Source: CAYRLW01 sp964425215
GTDB lineage: Bacteria > Spirochaetota > Spirochaetia > Treponematales > Breznakiellaceae
DNA length: 16,674 nt
Assembly (NCBI GenBank): GCA_964425215.1
Contig: CAYRLW010000062.1
Coordinates: 1-16,674, forward strand
Direction: 5' to 3'
This document shows, in pieces, positions 1 through 6,440 of the stretch. The notes beneath the pieces were generated by a model. The model saw only the letters and a program-made list of their open reading frames with translations. It was not told where the DNA came from and ran no database searches. Position numbers and translations under genes: made by a program. How positions within the stretch are numbered: position 1 is the first letter of the stretch; every line of letters begins with the position of its first letter.

Positions 1-14
1 CAAAAATACTGCAA

Positions 15-53
15 GAGGTGTTTGCAAAAGTAACAGACTTTTGCAAACACCTC
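15..53. repeat. Perfect 16-bp inverted repeat (hairpin), possible terminator
   Basis: The arms at 15-30 and 38-53 are exact reverse complements around the 7-nt spacer TAACAGA. Read on the minus strand, the hairpin is followed by a T-rich stretch (14 down to 1, with a run of five T), which fits a factor-independent terminator for leftward transcripts. Read on the plus strand there is no T run. The arm sequence GAGGTGTTTGCAAAA matches 12 of 15 positions of the hairpin arm at 14950-14964, so both may belong to one dispersed palindrome family. It sits 8 bp outside the proposed end of the IS3-type remnant. Confidence 0.7.
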
Positions 54-61
54 AGGAAATA

Positions 62-300
62 TGGACTTGCCCCGATTTAGTGTAGGGGTGGTCAATCCAC
101 AATCCTGGCCACTAACGCCGGCGGCCTGTAGCCGTTGCGCGAGTGTAGCCTGATCCGGGCATTGAATACAGCGATGAATTCATATACGGCCATCCGGACT
201 TTTTTCTGAGGTCACAATACGTGAAAACAGTTAAGCTTCCTAAAATATTTCGTCTCAACTATCTTGACGTATAGTGGAGCTGGCATCCGTCGACACGCGC
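62..300 (-). mobile_element. Right-end remnant of an IS3-family insertion sequence
   Basis: The plus strand from 62 begins TGGACTTGCCCC. From memory, this resembles the right terminal inverted repeat of IS2-like members of the IS3 family, which begins close to TGGATTTGCCCC. About 30 bp inside this tip a transposase reading frame ends on the minus strand (stop at 92-94), the normal layout for the right end of an IS3-type element. The left part of the element is not visible: recognisable transposase sequence fades near 290-300, before the neighbouring ATPase gene ends at 360. This is therefore a truncated, inactive relic. The exact inner boundary is uncertain. Confidence 0.6.
92..290 (-). pseudogene. 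Degraded IS3-family transposase (OrfB) C-terminus
   Basis: Minus-strand translation from about 197 down to the stop at 92-94 gives a segment containing YEFIAVFNARIRLHSRNGY, then RPP. It carries the N-x-x-R-x-H-S-x-x-G-Y-x-x-P pattern that closes the DDE integrase domain of IS3-family OrfB transposases. Further upstream the frame is broken. Removing one A from the A6 run (plus-strand T6 at 200-205) joins TSEKVRMAVYEFI. Another frame change links to a segment containing VETKYFRKL, which resembles the family's (N/V)-E-(S/T)-F-F-x-x-L-K region. No start codon or catalytic core remains. The protein family is clear from the last 30 or so residues; the upstream reconstruction across frameshifts is an inference. 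Confidence 0.7.
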
Positions 301-359
301 GCAAATCGATAGGACTGTATGATATAGCGGTGGAAGAATAATCACTACTGGGTAGTATC

Positions 360-1508
360 TCAAGGAAACACAAACTCCTGGTAATTCTCCGGGTTTATTA
401 CCTTAAAGCTTGTGTCGGGATAGGCTTGAATCCATGTGGGAGGGACACGGGTTTTGTGTTTCTCCGACCATTTGCATTCAAAGGCGAAAAGGGTCCCATC
501 CCGTTCTTCGATGAGATCGATTTCCTGCTGCTGGTAGGTGCGCCAAAAATACATGCCTCCATGAATTCCATTATAAGTACGGAATTTCAAACGCTCCATC
601 AGCACAAAATTTTCCCAGAGCGCACCCTGGTCGTTGCGCAGGTCCAGGGTATTAAAGTTAGCGATGAGAGCATTCCGTACACCATTATCAAGAAAATAAT
701 ATTTAGCCTTGTTAGAAATTTCCTGCCGTAAGTTTCGGCTAAAACCGCCGAGTCGCACAATCACAAAAGTCTGCTCCAATAGGTCCAAATACCGCTTAAC
801 CGTCTTGGCATCGATACCCAACGTATTTGCAAGCTCATGTATGGCAACCACATTTCCAATCTGGAATGCTAACAACTTTAAGAGATCCATCAAAGTGCGG
901 GAGTTCTTAACGCGATCCAAGGCAAGAATATCTTTAAGGAGGTACGATTGGGTCAACTCTGTTAAAACCTCGATCCGTTCCTGGCGGGTAGGGGCGATCA
1001 ATACCTCTGGATACGTGCCGTAGATTAGAAAATCAGGTAATTTTTCCCGTAATTCAAAACGATTCCAAGCAGAAAGAAGCTCCATCTGGGCTAAGGGAAA
1101 CAGCGTAATCGTCCGTTTCCTACCAGTAAGGGGTTCTCCGGTTTGTCCAGCTAGCTCAAAAGAGGAAGACCCTGTAGCGATTACCCTGATCCCGGGGCTC
1201 TGGTCCACGAGGATTTTAAGCCCCATACCAACATGAGGAATATTCTGGGCTTCATCAATTGCGATGAGATCGTAGCCTTCTGCATATTGGGTAATAAGAG
1301 AAAAATCCTGCGAGCCTAAGATCTGCTGGGTACGGATGTTATCCCCCGAATCAAGCTTGTAATGATATGCCCTGTTCTGCAGGAACTTATGCAAGAGGGT
1401 AGTCTTTCCGACACGGCGCGGGCCATAGATTATCAAGACCTTGTTGGGCTGAATTCTACTGTCTAAAGGTTCATATACACGGGTAAACACTTTATAAATG
1501 TAGTACAT
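360..1508 (-). CDS. AAA ATPase of the DUF4143 family
   Basis: This 382-residue protein has the layout of the abundant bacterial AAA_14 plus DUF4143 ATPases. The Walker A motif GPRRVGKTT is at residues 29-37 and the Walker B segment LIAIDEAQN at about 81-89, followed by a sensor-like stretch around ATGSSSFEL. A helical middle region comes next. The C-terminal domain has E-I-D-L-I then FECKW, the spacing typical of the PD-(D/E)XK-like fold assigned to DUF4143. The length fits the family. Members are common in Bacteroidetes, spirochaetes and archaea, often as solitary genes near mobile DNA, and their cellular role is not settled. The start at 1508 has no clear Shine-Dalgarno. The gene appears intact, lies just upstream of the IS relic on the same strand, and is more AT-rich than the operons to the right, consistent with horizontal acquisition. 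Confidence 0.85.
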   Translation of the reverse strand: MYYIYKVFTRVYEPLDSRIQPNKVLIIYGPRRVGKTTLLHKFLQNRAYHYKLDSGDNIRTQQILGSQDFSLITQYAEGYDLIAIDEAQNIPHVGMGLKILVDQSPGIRVIATGSSSFELAGQTGEPLTGRKRTITLFPLAQMELLSAWNRFELREKLPDFLIYGTYPEVLIAPTRQERIEVLTELTQSYLLKDILALDRVKNSRTLMDLLKLLAFQIGNVVAIHELANTLGIDAKTVKRYLDLLEQTFVIVRLGGFSRNLRQEISNKAKYYFLDNGVRNALIANFNTLDLRNDQGALWENFVLMERLKFRTYNGIHGGMYFWRTYQQQEIDLIEERDGTLFAFECKWSEKHKTRVPPTWIQAYPDTSFKVINPENYQEFVFP

Positions 1509-1539
1509 TCCACAAATTTAATCAAATTTATGGAGCACC

Positions 1540-1569
1540 GATCCATATATTTATATAAATTCATGGATC
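1540..1569. repeat. AT-rich inverted repeat between diverging reading frames
   Basis: GATCCAT (1540-1546) and ATGGATC (1563-1569) are exact inverted repeats, and between them lies the perfect 12-bp palindrome ATTTATATAAAT (1549-1560). The site is 32-61 bp upstream of the DUF4143 ATPase start (minus strand) and faces the remnant gene on the plus strand. It could be a promoter or operator region because it contains TATAAAT-like sequence in both directions. I see no convincing -35 element on either strand, so the regulatory reading is only a suggestion. Confidence 0.35.
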
Positions 1570-1666
1570 AGCACGTTACCCACAGAACCTATCAGTTTTT
1601 TAAAGGCGCTTTTTTAATTCGGAACATACTTGATAATAACCATTTTTTAACAATATAAAATAATAA

Positions 1667-1846
1667 CGTTACGTTAACAATGGTAAGAAAAGATACGACT
1701 ATCGAATCCAGAACTGGAATATAAAATCAGGGTGGAATGTCAGAAGCTTCTCCTCTCCAGATTACTGGGATGATGGAATATATTTTACTGATCGAATGAT
1801 TGACATGCTCGTCGCGCAAGTGATGGGTACAGGAGTAAACGTATGA
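1667..1846 (+). pseudogene. 3' remnant of an unidentified gene, overlapping the next gene by ATGA
   Basis: An open frame runs from 1667 (just after a stop at 1664-1666) to a TGA at 1844-1846 with protein-like content, including WNVRSF, SSPDYWDDGIYFTDRMIDML and a last residue pair NV. There is no plausible start codon before an ATG at 1796. The TGA overlaps the ATG of the downstream gene (1843-1845) as ATGA, the usual sign of two translationally coupled genes in one operon. I infer that the 5' part of this gene was lost and replaced by the AT-rich sequence upstream. The family is not recognised. The tail loosely resembles the segment before the DAVSGAT motif of FMN-binding domains, but that motif is absent, so this is a guess. 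Confidence 0.5.
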
Positions 1847-2517
1847 AAATGAAACAAGCCGCTTTGTCGTGCGTCCTGATGGTTTGCACAGCATGGGCAA
1901 GCATTCCACTCGCGGCCGAAACGATACTGAAAGTATCCGTAACACCGGGCAAAAATTGGGAAACGACTTCATGGATCGGCTTATTCCCAATGAAGCATAC
2001 GCCACAAATAGCTGTATGGATTGAAGATGCTTCGGGAAAATTTGTTAAGACGATTACCATATCGGAAAAGAGCGGGAAGAATAAATGGCTCGGGGCTCCC
2101 GCTAACGGGAGGCCCGAAGCATTACCTGTGTGGCAACATAAAGCACAATCTAGTAAGAACAACATCGACGCCATGAGCTCGGCCACTCCCAAAAAAAACG
2201 TGGAATTCCAGAAGAACGGGGATGATCTGACAGAGGGCGCGGAATATGTGGTCTTCTTTGAGGTGAACACAAGCTTCGATTATAACGATTCCTGGCCGAA
2301 GAACGCAAAAAAGGGCGAGGTCAACTGGTCGGGCGTAAACGGACAACCGTCCATTGTGTATTCGGCCCACTTTGTCGTAGGTCAGGATACTTTGGTTACT
2401 CTATCGCCGATTGGGACCGGTTCTATCGATGGATCCGATGGATTGATACGACCAGGACTCGCTGGAATTACCACCGCGCTCGCTTTGATTGACAGCGTGA
2501 CGTTTTCGATTAAATAA
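1843..2517 (+). CDS. Secreted DUF2271-like (COG3656) protein
   Basis: This 224-residue protein starts with a signal peptide (charged MKMK, hydrophobic residues 6-23, likely cleavage near LAA-ET at 25-26), so it should be periplasmic. Residues 54-70 (PQIAVWIEDASGKFVKT), IDAMSSATP at 108-116 and a GAEYVVFFEV strand near 132-141 follow the order of DUF2271 proteins (AVWIED-x-dG, DAVTGAT, G-x-Y-x-x-x-x-E). The family is of unknown biochemical function. It is often found with PepSY, DUF4198 or flavin-transfer genes in extracytosolic electron-transfer loci, but none of those is intact here. An AGGAG at 1831-1835 sits 7 nt before the ATG, supporting this start. The gene follows the remnant at 1667-1846 with an ATGA overlap and may now lack its native promoter. 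No clear terminator follows it. The family assignment rests on motif resemblance. Confidence 0.6.
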   Translation: MKMKQAALSCVLMVCTAWASIPLAAETILKVSVTPGKNWETTSWIGLFPMKHTPQIAVWIEDASGKFVKTITISEKSGKNKWLGAPANGRPEALPVWQHKAQSSKNNIDAMSSATPKKNVEFQKNGDDLTEGAEYVVFFEVNTSFDYNDSWPKNAKKGEVNWSGVNGQPSIVYSAHFVVGQDTLVTLSPIGTGSIDGSDGLIRPGLAGITTALALIDSVTFSIK

Positions 2518-2585
2518 AGGGATATTCGTAATGAGGCTTTTTACGCTGACGTTATCTAATATTTAGGTATGAACAACTTTTTGCC

Positions 2586-2614
2586 TTACCATTACTACTT
2601 TTACGTTTTATACT
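2586..2614 (+). promoter_or_regulatory. Sigma70-type promoter for the DinB-family gene
   Basis: TTACCA (2586-2591, four of six matches to TTGACA) is separated by 17 bp from TATACT (2609-2614, five of six matches to TATAAT). The predicted start of transcription, near 2621, is about 25 nt before the preferred start codon at 2646. The surrounding sequence is AT-rich. Confidence 0.55.
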
Positions 2615-2645
2615 AGGTATAGACACGGTATTTAAAAGGATGAAT

Positions 2646-3152
2646 ATGAATACGGATGACAGATACCGCGCGGCTAACGAAGAAGCCCGAACCAGAATTT
2701 TAATAGGAATCCTAGGTAAAGGAGCCCATCTATCCTATGAAGATGCGGTGGCGGATTTCCCCGAACAACTCATCAACAAAAAGCCGGATCATGTCCCCTA
2801 CACGTTCTGGCATCAATTGGAACATATTCGGATAGCCCAGTGGGACCTGTGGCGATATATGGCCGAGGCCAACCACACCTCGCCGGATTGGCCTCGCGGT
2901 TATTGGCCCGGACAAGACGAAATGACCGACCTAGCGGGATTCCAAAGATCGATTGATCGGTATATAAGCGATAGGGTGGCCCTGATCGAATGGCTTAAAT
3001 CACCCGAGCTCGATCTGCTTGCCCCAGTCGCCCATACCAAAAACCAGAGTATCCTGCGTTCGGCCCAACTGATCGTGGACCACACCGCCTACCACCTGGG
3101 CGAGTTCGTCATGGGACGACAGATTTTAGGCGCCTGGCGTAGCGCCCTGTAG
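2646..3152 (+). CDS. DinB-family (DinB_2-like) metal-binding protein
   Basis: The protein has 168 residues from the preferred start. It is a four-helix DinB-like protein with the expected metal-binding histidines: H56/H60 in WHQLEHIRIAQWDLW and H146/H150 in DHTAYHLGEFV. DinB-like proteins of this type are cytoplasmic, bind a divalent metal and include thiol-dependent transferases and hydrolases, but the substrate cannot be read from sequence. An ATG at 2640 is also possible and would add two residues. It overlaps the AAGGA (2636-2640) that is correctly spaced for the ATG at 2646, so I prefer 2646. The gene is monocistronic behind its own promoter. A short inverted repeat (GTAGCG at 3139-3144 and CGCTAC at 3154-3159) spans the stop codon but lacks a T run. 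Confidence 0.8.
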   Translation: MNTDDRYRAANEEARTRILIGILGKGAHLSYEDAVADFPEQLINKKPDHVPYTFWHQLEHIRIAQWDLWRYMAEANHTSPDWPRGYWPGQDEMTDLAGFQRSIDRYISDRVALIEWLKSPELDLLAPVAHTKNQSILRSAQLIVDHTAYHLGEFVMGRQILGAWRSAL

Positions 3153-3169
3153 CCGCTACGGCCGTATCG

Positions 3170-3545
3170 ATGGAGAACCAGGAAACGGCCGACCAGCGCC
3201 TTCCCCGCCTATCCCGCATCCTGGGAACGGGCGTCATAGCCCTGGAACTCCGGCCCTATGGACCCTTTCCGCCGCCTTCCCGTCCAAGGGCTCATCATCG
3301 GAACCAAAATGGGTGTTGGCAAACACCCGCTGGACCCGTTTGAGCGAAAAATGCCGCAGACCATGAAGGATTATGCCTACCATGTATATCAGGATTACCT
3401 AACTGGAACGGCCACTTTTAGGGGTTTCAAGCGGCTGTTCAAAATCACCACAAACCTGGGGACAACAAATTGTGTTAATGTACTTTGGCCCCTTACGCAA
3501 GCAGAGAGCGGTCATCGGCCAGGGTTCGGTTTCGAAGAGCCCTAA
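3170..3545 (+). pseudogene. Possible frameshifted relic in an otherwise gene-free stretch (3153-3492)
   Basis: The gap between the DinB gene and the convergent ABC operon holds no secure gene. One frame opens at the ATG at 3170 (MENQETADQ...) and runs through RILGTGVIALELRPYGPF. Near 3260 protein-like content passes to another frame, which includes GLIIGTKMGVGKHPLDPFER and AYHVYQDYLTG and ends at 3543-3545, inside the 3' end of the opposite ATPase gene. Codon choice looks like the neighbouring genes, so this may be a decayed gene joined by a frameshift. I do not recognise a family, there is no Shine-Dalgarno, and chance open frames are common in GC-rich DNA. A 7-bp hairpin (3311-3328) lies inside it. 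Confidence 0.2.
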
Positions 3546-4284
3546 AGCGGTCGATCAGACCTTCCACGGTTAAGGAAGCCTTTTCGGAATCCCGCAGGTC
3601 CATAATAATTTCTCCCTGATCCATCATGATCAGCCGACTACCGATGGAAAGGGCCCGGGCCATATCGTGGGTGACCATACACACCGCCAGGTTGTACTGG
3701 TGGGCAAACTGGCGGGTTAATTCCATCACCTTTTCCGCGTTGGAAGGGTCCAACGCGGCCGTATGTTCGTCCAACAGAAGGACCGATGGCCGGGCAAGGA
3801 CCGCCATAAGCAGAGTCAGGGCCTGCCGCTGTCCCCCAGAGAGCCGATTGACGTTATCCTTCATCCGATGCTCTAAACCCATGTCCAAAACGGCTAGCTG
3901 ATCCCGAAATTGGGCCTTCCGAGATCGGGTCATGGCGATGGTAAGCCGTTTGCTTCCCTTTCGGGCCGCCACGGCCAGGTTATCCTCCACGGACATTTCC
4001 GCCGCCGTTCCCCCCAGGGGGTCTTGAAAAACCCGCCCGATGGAACGGGCCCGCCGAAATTCCGGTTCGCTCGTCCGATCCTCCCCGTCGATCACCACGG
4101 TTCCCGAACTGGGACGGATAGAGGCGGCCATCACGTTGAGCAGGGTGCTTTTCCCCGCCCCGTTGGACCCGATAATCGTGGCGAATTCGCCGCTTTCCAA
4201 GGTAAAGTTGATATTCCTCAGGGCCCGCCGTTCGTCGGGAGTATTGGGGTTGAACACCACGTACAGGTCTTTCAGGCTGATCAT
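3493..4284 (-). CDS. ABC transporter ATP-binding protein (COG1101 type)
   Basis: This 263-residue cytoplasmic ATPase would power the importer encoded just upstream. All ABC motifs are present: Walker A GSNGAGKST (39-47), Q-loop glutamine in VFQDP (Q87), signature LSGGQ (148-152), Walker B with catalytic glutamate VLLLDE (168-173), D-loop AALDP and H-loop VTHD (H206). The early YVVFNPNTPDERRALRNI segment is typical of the ATPases paired with ABC_sub_bind (PF04392) importers, some of which carry tryptophan or tyrosine (TrpXYZ type). The start codon overlaps the permease stop as ATGA (4281-4284), indicating translational coupling. It is the last gene of the three-gene operon. No strong terminator follows. 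Substrate is unknown. Confidence 0.92.
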   Translation of the reverse strand: MISLKDLYVVFNPNTPDERRALRNINFTLESGEFATIIGSNGAGKSTLLNVMAASIRPSSGTVVIDGEDRTSEPEFRRARSIGRVFQDPLGGTAAEMSVEDNLAVAARKGSKRLTIAMTRSRKAQFRDQLAVLDMGLEHRMKDNVNRLSGGQRQALTLLMAVLARPSVLLLDEHTAALDPSNAEKVMELTRQFAHQYNLAVCMVTHDMARALSIGSRLIMMDQGEIIMDLRDSEKASLTVEGLIDRFRALRNRTLADDRSLLA

Positions 4285-5207
4285 AGGTTATCCTCGGCTT
4301 TTCGCGCCATGGCGGCGTTTTGGGCCGACCGTTCGACGATGCGGTTGCGGTATTTACCGATGGCCAGGGAAAGGATGATCATCAACGCCGTGACGAGCCT
4401 CAGGTCGTTGGGGGTGATACCCGCGAAGTAGCCGTAGAATCGGGCGCCGAACATGATCGCCTTAAAAATGATGGCCCCCAGGATGGCCCGGGTTAGTTGG
4501 CCCCCTATACGGCTGGTTCGGAAAATCAATTCGCCGATCATCACCGAAGCCAGGCCCAGGGCTACCACCCCGGCGCCCAAATTCACGTCGGCGAAGCCGT
4601 GGTGTTGGCATGCCAAGGCTCCGGCCAGGGCGGCGAAACTGTTGGAGAGAGCCACCCCCGCTATTTTGAAAAACGTGGGGTTTGAACCCGACGAGACTAC
4701 CATCCGTTCGTTATCCCCTAGGGCGCCCAAGGTTAAGCCGAACTCGGTATGGAAAAACACGTCCAAAAGTACCACCAGCAGGAGGGCAAAGAGGATAAAA
4801 AAAAGGGCCTCGGCGTACTCGCCCCCCAGCCCAGGAACCCAGGAACGGGCAAAATCCACCAGAGGCCGGTGACCGATCAACTGAATGTTCGATCGGCCGC
4901 CCATGACCCGCAAATTTACCGAATAGAGACCCGTCATCACGACGATACCCGCCAAAAGGGGTGGAACCTTGAAACCCGTGTGGATCCAAGCGGTGGTGGC
5001 CCCCGCTAGGGCTCCCGCGCCCATGGCGATAAGTACCGCCACGGGATACGGAAGCCCCACGGTCAACGCAGAAGCCGCGCAGGCGGCCCCTAACGGAAAG
5101 CTACCTTCCACCGTCAAATCGGGAAAATCCAAAATGCGGAAAGTGATAAACACCCCTACCGCGAGGATCCCATAAATAAGCCCTTCGGTCAGTATCGCCT
5201 CTATCAT
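4281..5207 (-). CDS. ABC transporter permease (COG4120 type, BPD_transp_2 family)
   Basis: This 308-residue inner-membrane protein has about eight to nine hydrophobic helices. It begins with a helix containing ILTEGLIYGILAVGVFITF and has the LDFPDLTVEGSFPLGAA segment characteristic of permeases that work with ABC_sub_bind proteins. It belongs to the same broad family as the branched-chain amino acid permeases. The likely role is to form the membrane channel, as a homodimer, for a small amino acid or related ligand delivered by the upstream binding protein. The start codon (5205-5207) lies one base after the stop of the binding protein and has no Shine-Dalgarno of its own, so translation is probably coupled. 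Its end overlaps the ATPase start by four bases. Confidence 0.9.
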   Translation of the reverse strand: MIEAILTEGLIYGILAVGVFITFRILDFPDLTVEGSFPLGAACAASALTVGLPYPVAVLIAMGAGALAGATTAWIHTGFKVPPLLAGIVVMTGLYSVNLRVMGGRSNIQLIGHRPLVDFARSWVPGLGGEYAEALFFILFALLLVVLLDVFFHTEFGLTLGALGDNERMVVSSGSNPTFFKIAGVALSNSFAALAGALACQHHGFADVNLGAGVVALGLASVMIGELIFRTSRIGGQLTRAILGAIIFKAIMFGARFYGYFAGITPNDLRLVTALMIILSLAIGKYRNRIVERSAQNAAMARKAEDNL

Positions 5208-5208
5208 A

Positions 5209-6279
5209 TTACTTGGACTGTATCACCAAAGAGGCCCTCTTTACCAGGTCTTGGGGTACCGTAATCCCCAGGGTCTTGGCCACGTCCAGGTTGATAACCA
5301 GGGATTGTTCCTTGGGGTCCTTGGCGAAGTAGGTGGGAATATCGGAAGTCTTTTTTCCCTTTAAAACCTCCACCACGATCCGCCCCGTCGCCCGGCCCAT
5401 TTCGTAGTAGTTGAACCCCACGGCCGCCAAGACCGGCACCGTTTCCGCCGAGCTGGGGTCTGCGGTTACCAGGGGCAGTTTATTTTTCAAACAAATATCC
5501 GCCACCGTGGAAATAGCGGAAAACACCGTGTTGTCCGTGGATAGGTAAATCCCGTCGACCCGCCCCACCAGGGACGTAAGCGCTTGGCTCACTTCCGCCG
5601 AATTGGCTACCACCGCGGTAACAAACTGAATACCCTTGGAAGCGCAGTAATCCGCCGCTTTTTTTGCCGTGGTCACCGAATTGGCCTCTCCGGCGTTGTA
5701 CACGTGCCCTATCCGTTTAATACCCGGAACCAGTTCGATGAGCGTATTGATTTGCCCCTCCACCGGCGGGAGGTCCGAGGTTCCGGTGATATTTGGTCCC
5801 CCTTGGTCAAAGGACTTTACGAGCCCTGCGGCCACGGGGTCGGTCACGGCGGAATAAATCACCGGAATATCGGTGATCACGTTTGCCAGTGCCATGGCGG
5901 TGGGCGTGGCGATACCCACGGCGATATTCACCTTCTCGATCTTGAACTTTTGGGCTATCTGGGATGCCGTAGCCGGTTCACCATTGGCGTTTTGCAGATC
6001 GAACTTGGCGTCAGGATACGCGGAGGTCACCTCCTCTTTTATACCCTTTTCCAGGGCGTCCAGCGCTGGATGGGCAACGATTTTGGCGATTCCGATCAGG
6101 GGCGCCTGAACCGCCGAAGCGCTCGCGGTGCCTCCCTCAGGGGCGCTTTTCGTGGCGGTCCCCCCCGCCGATCCCGTATCCGCCTTTCCTCCCGCGTATA
6201 GGGGAGAAAAACCTAGGGTAAAAAACCCAACCATCGCTACGGCCATGGCCGCGAATTTTAACGATTCCCGCTTTTTCAT
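5209..6279 (-). CDS. ABC transporter substrate-binding protein (ABC_sub_bind, COG2984)
   Basis: This 356-residue exported protein has an N-terminal signal peptide (MKKRESLKFA, then a hydrophobic stretch to LYA at about 29). A Gly/Ala/Thr/Ser-rich linker (about 30-58) precedes the binding domain, which starts at PLIGIAKIVAHPALDALEKG. Typical ABC_sub_bind features follow: the VGIATPTAMALAN and IPVIYSAVTDPVAAGLV segments, then ITGTSDLPP, HVYNAGEANS and GFNYYEMGRATG. Characterised relatives include tryptophan or tyrosine binding proteins, but the ligand here cannot be deduced. There is no lipobox cysteine, so it is predicted to be a free periplasmic protein unless anchored by its signal segment. 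AAGGAG five bases before the ATG supports the start. It is the first gene of the operon and follows a structured leader and a strong promoter. Confidence 0.9.
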   Translation of the reverse strand: MKKRESLKFAAMAVAMVGFFTLGFSPLYAGGKADTGSAGGTATKSAPEGGTASASAVQAPLIGIAKIVAHPALDALEKGIKEEVTSAYPDAKFDLQNANGEPATASQIAQKFKIEKVNIAVGIATPTAMALANVITDIPVIYSAVTDPVAAGLVKSFDQGGPNITGTSDLPPVEGQINTLIELVPGIKRIGHVYNAGEANSVTTAKKAADYCASKGIQFVTAVVANSAEVSQALTSLVGRVDGIYLSTDNTVFSAISTVADICLKNKLPLVTADPSSAETVPVLAAVGFNYYEMGRATGRIVVEVLKGKKTSDIPTYFAKDPKEQSLVINLDVAKTLGITVPQDLVKRASLVIQSK

Positions 6280-6435
6280 AGTAGCTCCTTTTTGTAGTTC
6301 AACGAAGGTTGAGCTAAAGGATTTTTTGCCCCCAGTTATGGGTTTAGCCTCTGGGTCCTATGGCCCGTATGGGGCCATAGAAATTTCCTTCTCAACCTTC
6401 GTTGAAGCACCTTATAGTTTCTTTGCATAGAAACA
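6280..6435 (-). promoter_or_regulatory. Structured 5' leader of the ABC importer operon, candidate cis-regulatory RNA
   Basis: Between the promoter and the start codon lies about 155 nt with strong internal pairing. A perfect 16-bp stem joins 6391-6406 to 6298-6313. After a 3-nt bulge it continues as five pairs (6386-6390 with 6317-6321). It encloses two hairpins, 6372-6380 with 6358-6366 (nine pairs) and 6351-6355 with 6331-6335 (five pairs), giving a three-way junction. The stem strand TAGCTC in RNA sense (6316-6311) is also exactly complementary to GAGCTA (6287-6282), which contains most of the Shine-Dalgarno. Stem formation and Shine-Dalgarno masking should therefore compete. I could not match it to a known riboswitch, T-box or tryptophan attenuator. 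Function is inferred from structure only. Confidence 0.6.
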
Positions 6436-6440
6436 CCTGT

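Noticed and set aside
1563..1658. A 31-codon open frame starting MDQHVTHRTY in the AT-rich gap
   Set aside because: It has no Shine-Dalgarno, no recognisable motif, and lies within a palindrome-bearing AT-rich region.
3910..4431. Long plus-strand open frames opposite the ABC ATPase and permease, and similar ones opposite proS, ilvD and glgP
   Set aside because: They lie wholly antisense to genes with complete family motifs, and their low-complexity Arg/Gly/Pro content is typical of shadow frames in GC-rich DNA.
6298..6406. A 109-bp mini-transposon (MITE) with 16-bp terminal inverted repeats
   Set aside because: No target-site duplication is visible beside the arms, and the unit fits neatly between promoter and Shine-Dalgarno with extra internal pairing, which is better explained as a leader RNA. 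A genome search could revive this idea.
6336..6428. A 30-codon open frame in the leader of the ABC importer operon (starts MQRNYK, contains one Trp codon) as an attenuator peptide
   Set aside because: The promoter predicts transcription starting at about 6434, inside its only Shine-Dalgarno-like sequence (AGGTG). There is just one Trp codon and no run of regulatory codons, and the frame crosses the structured stem.
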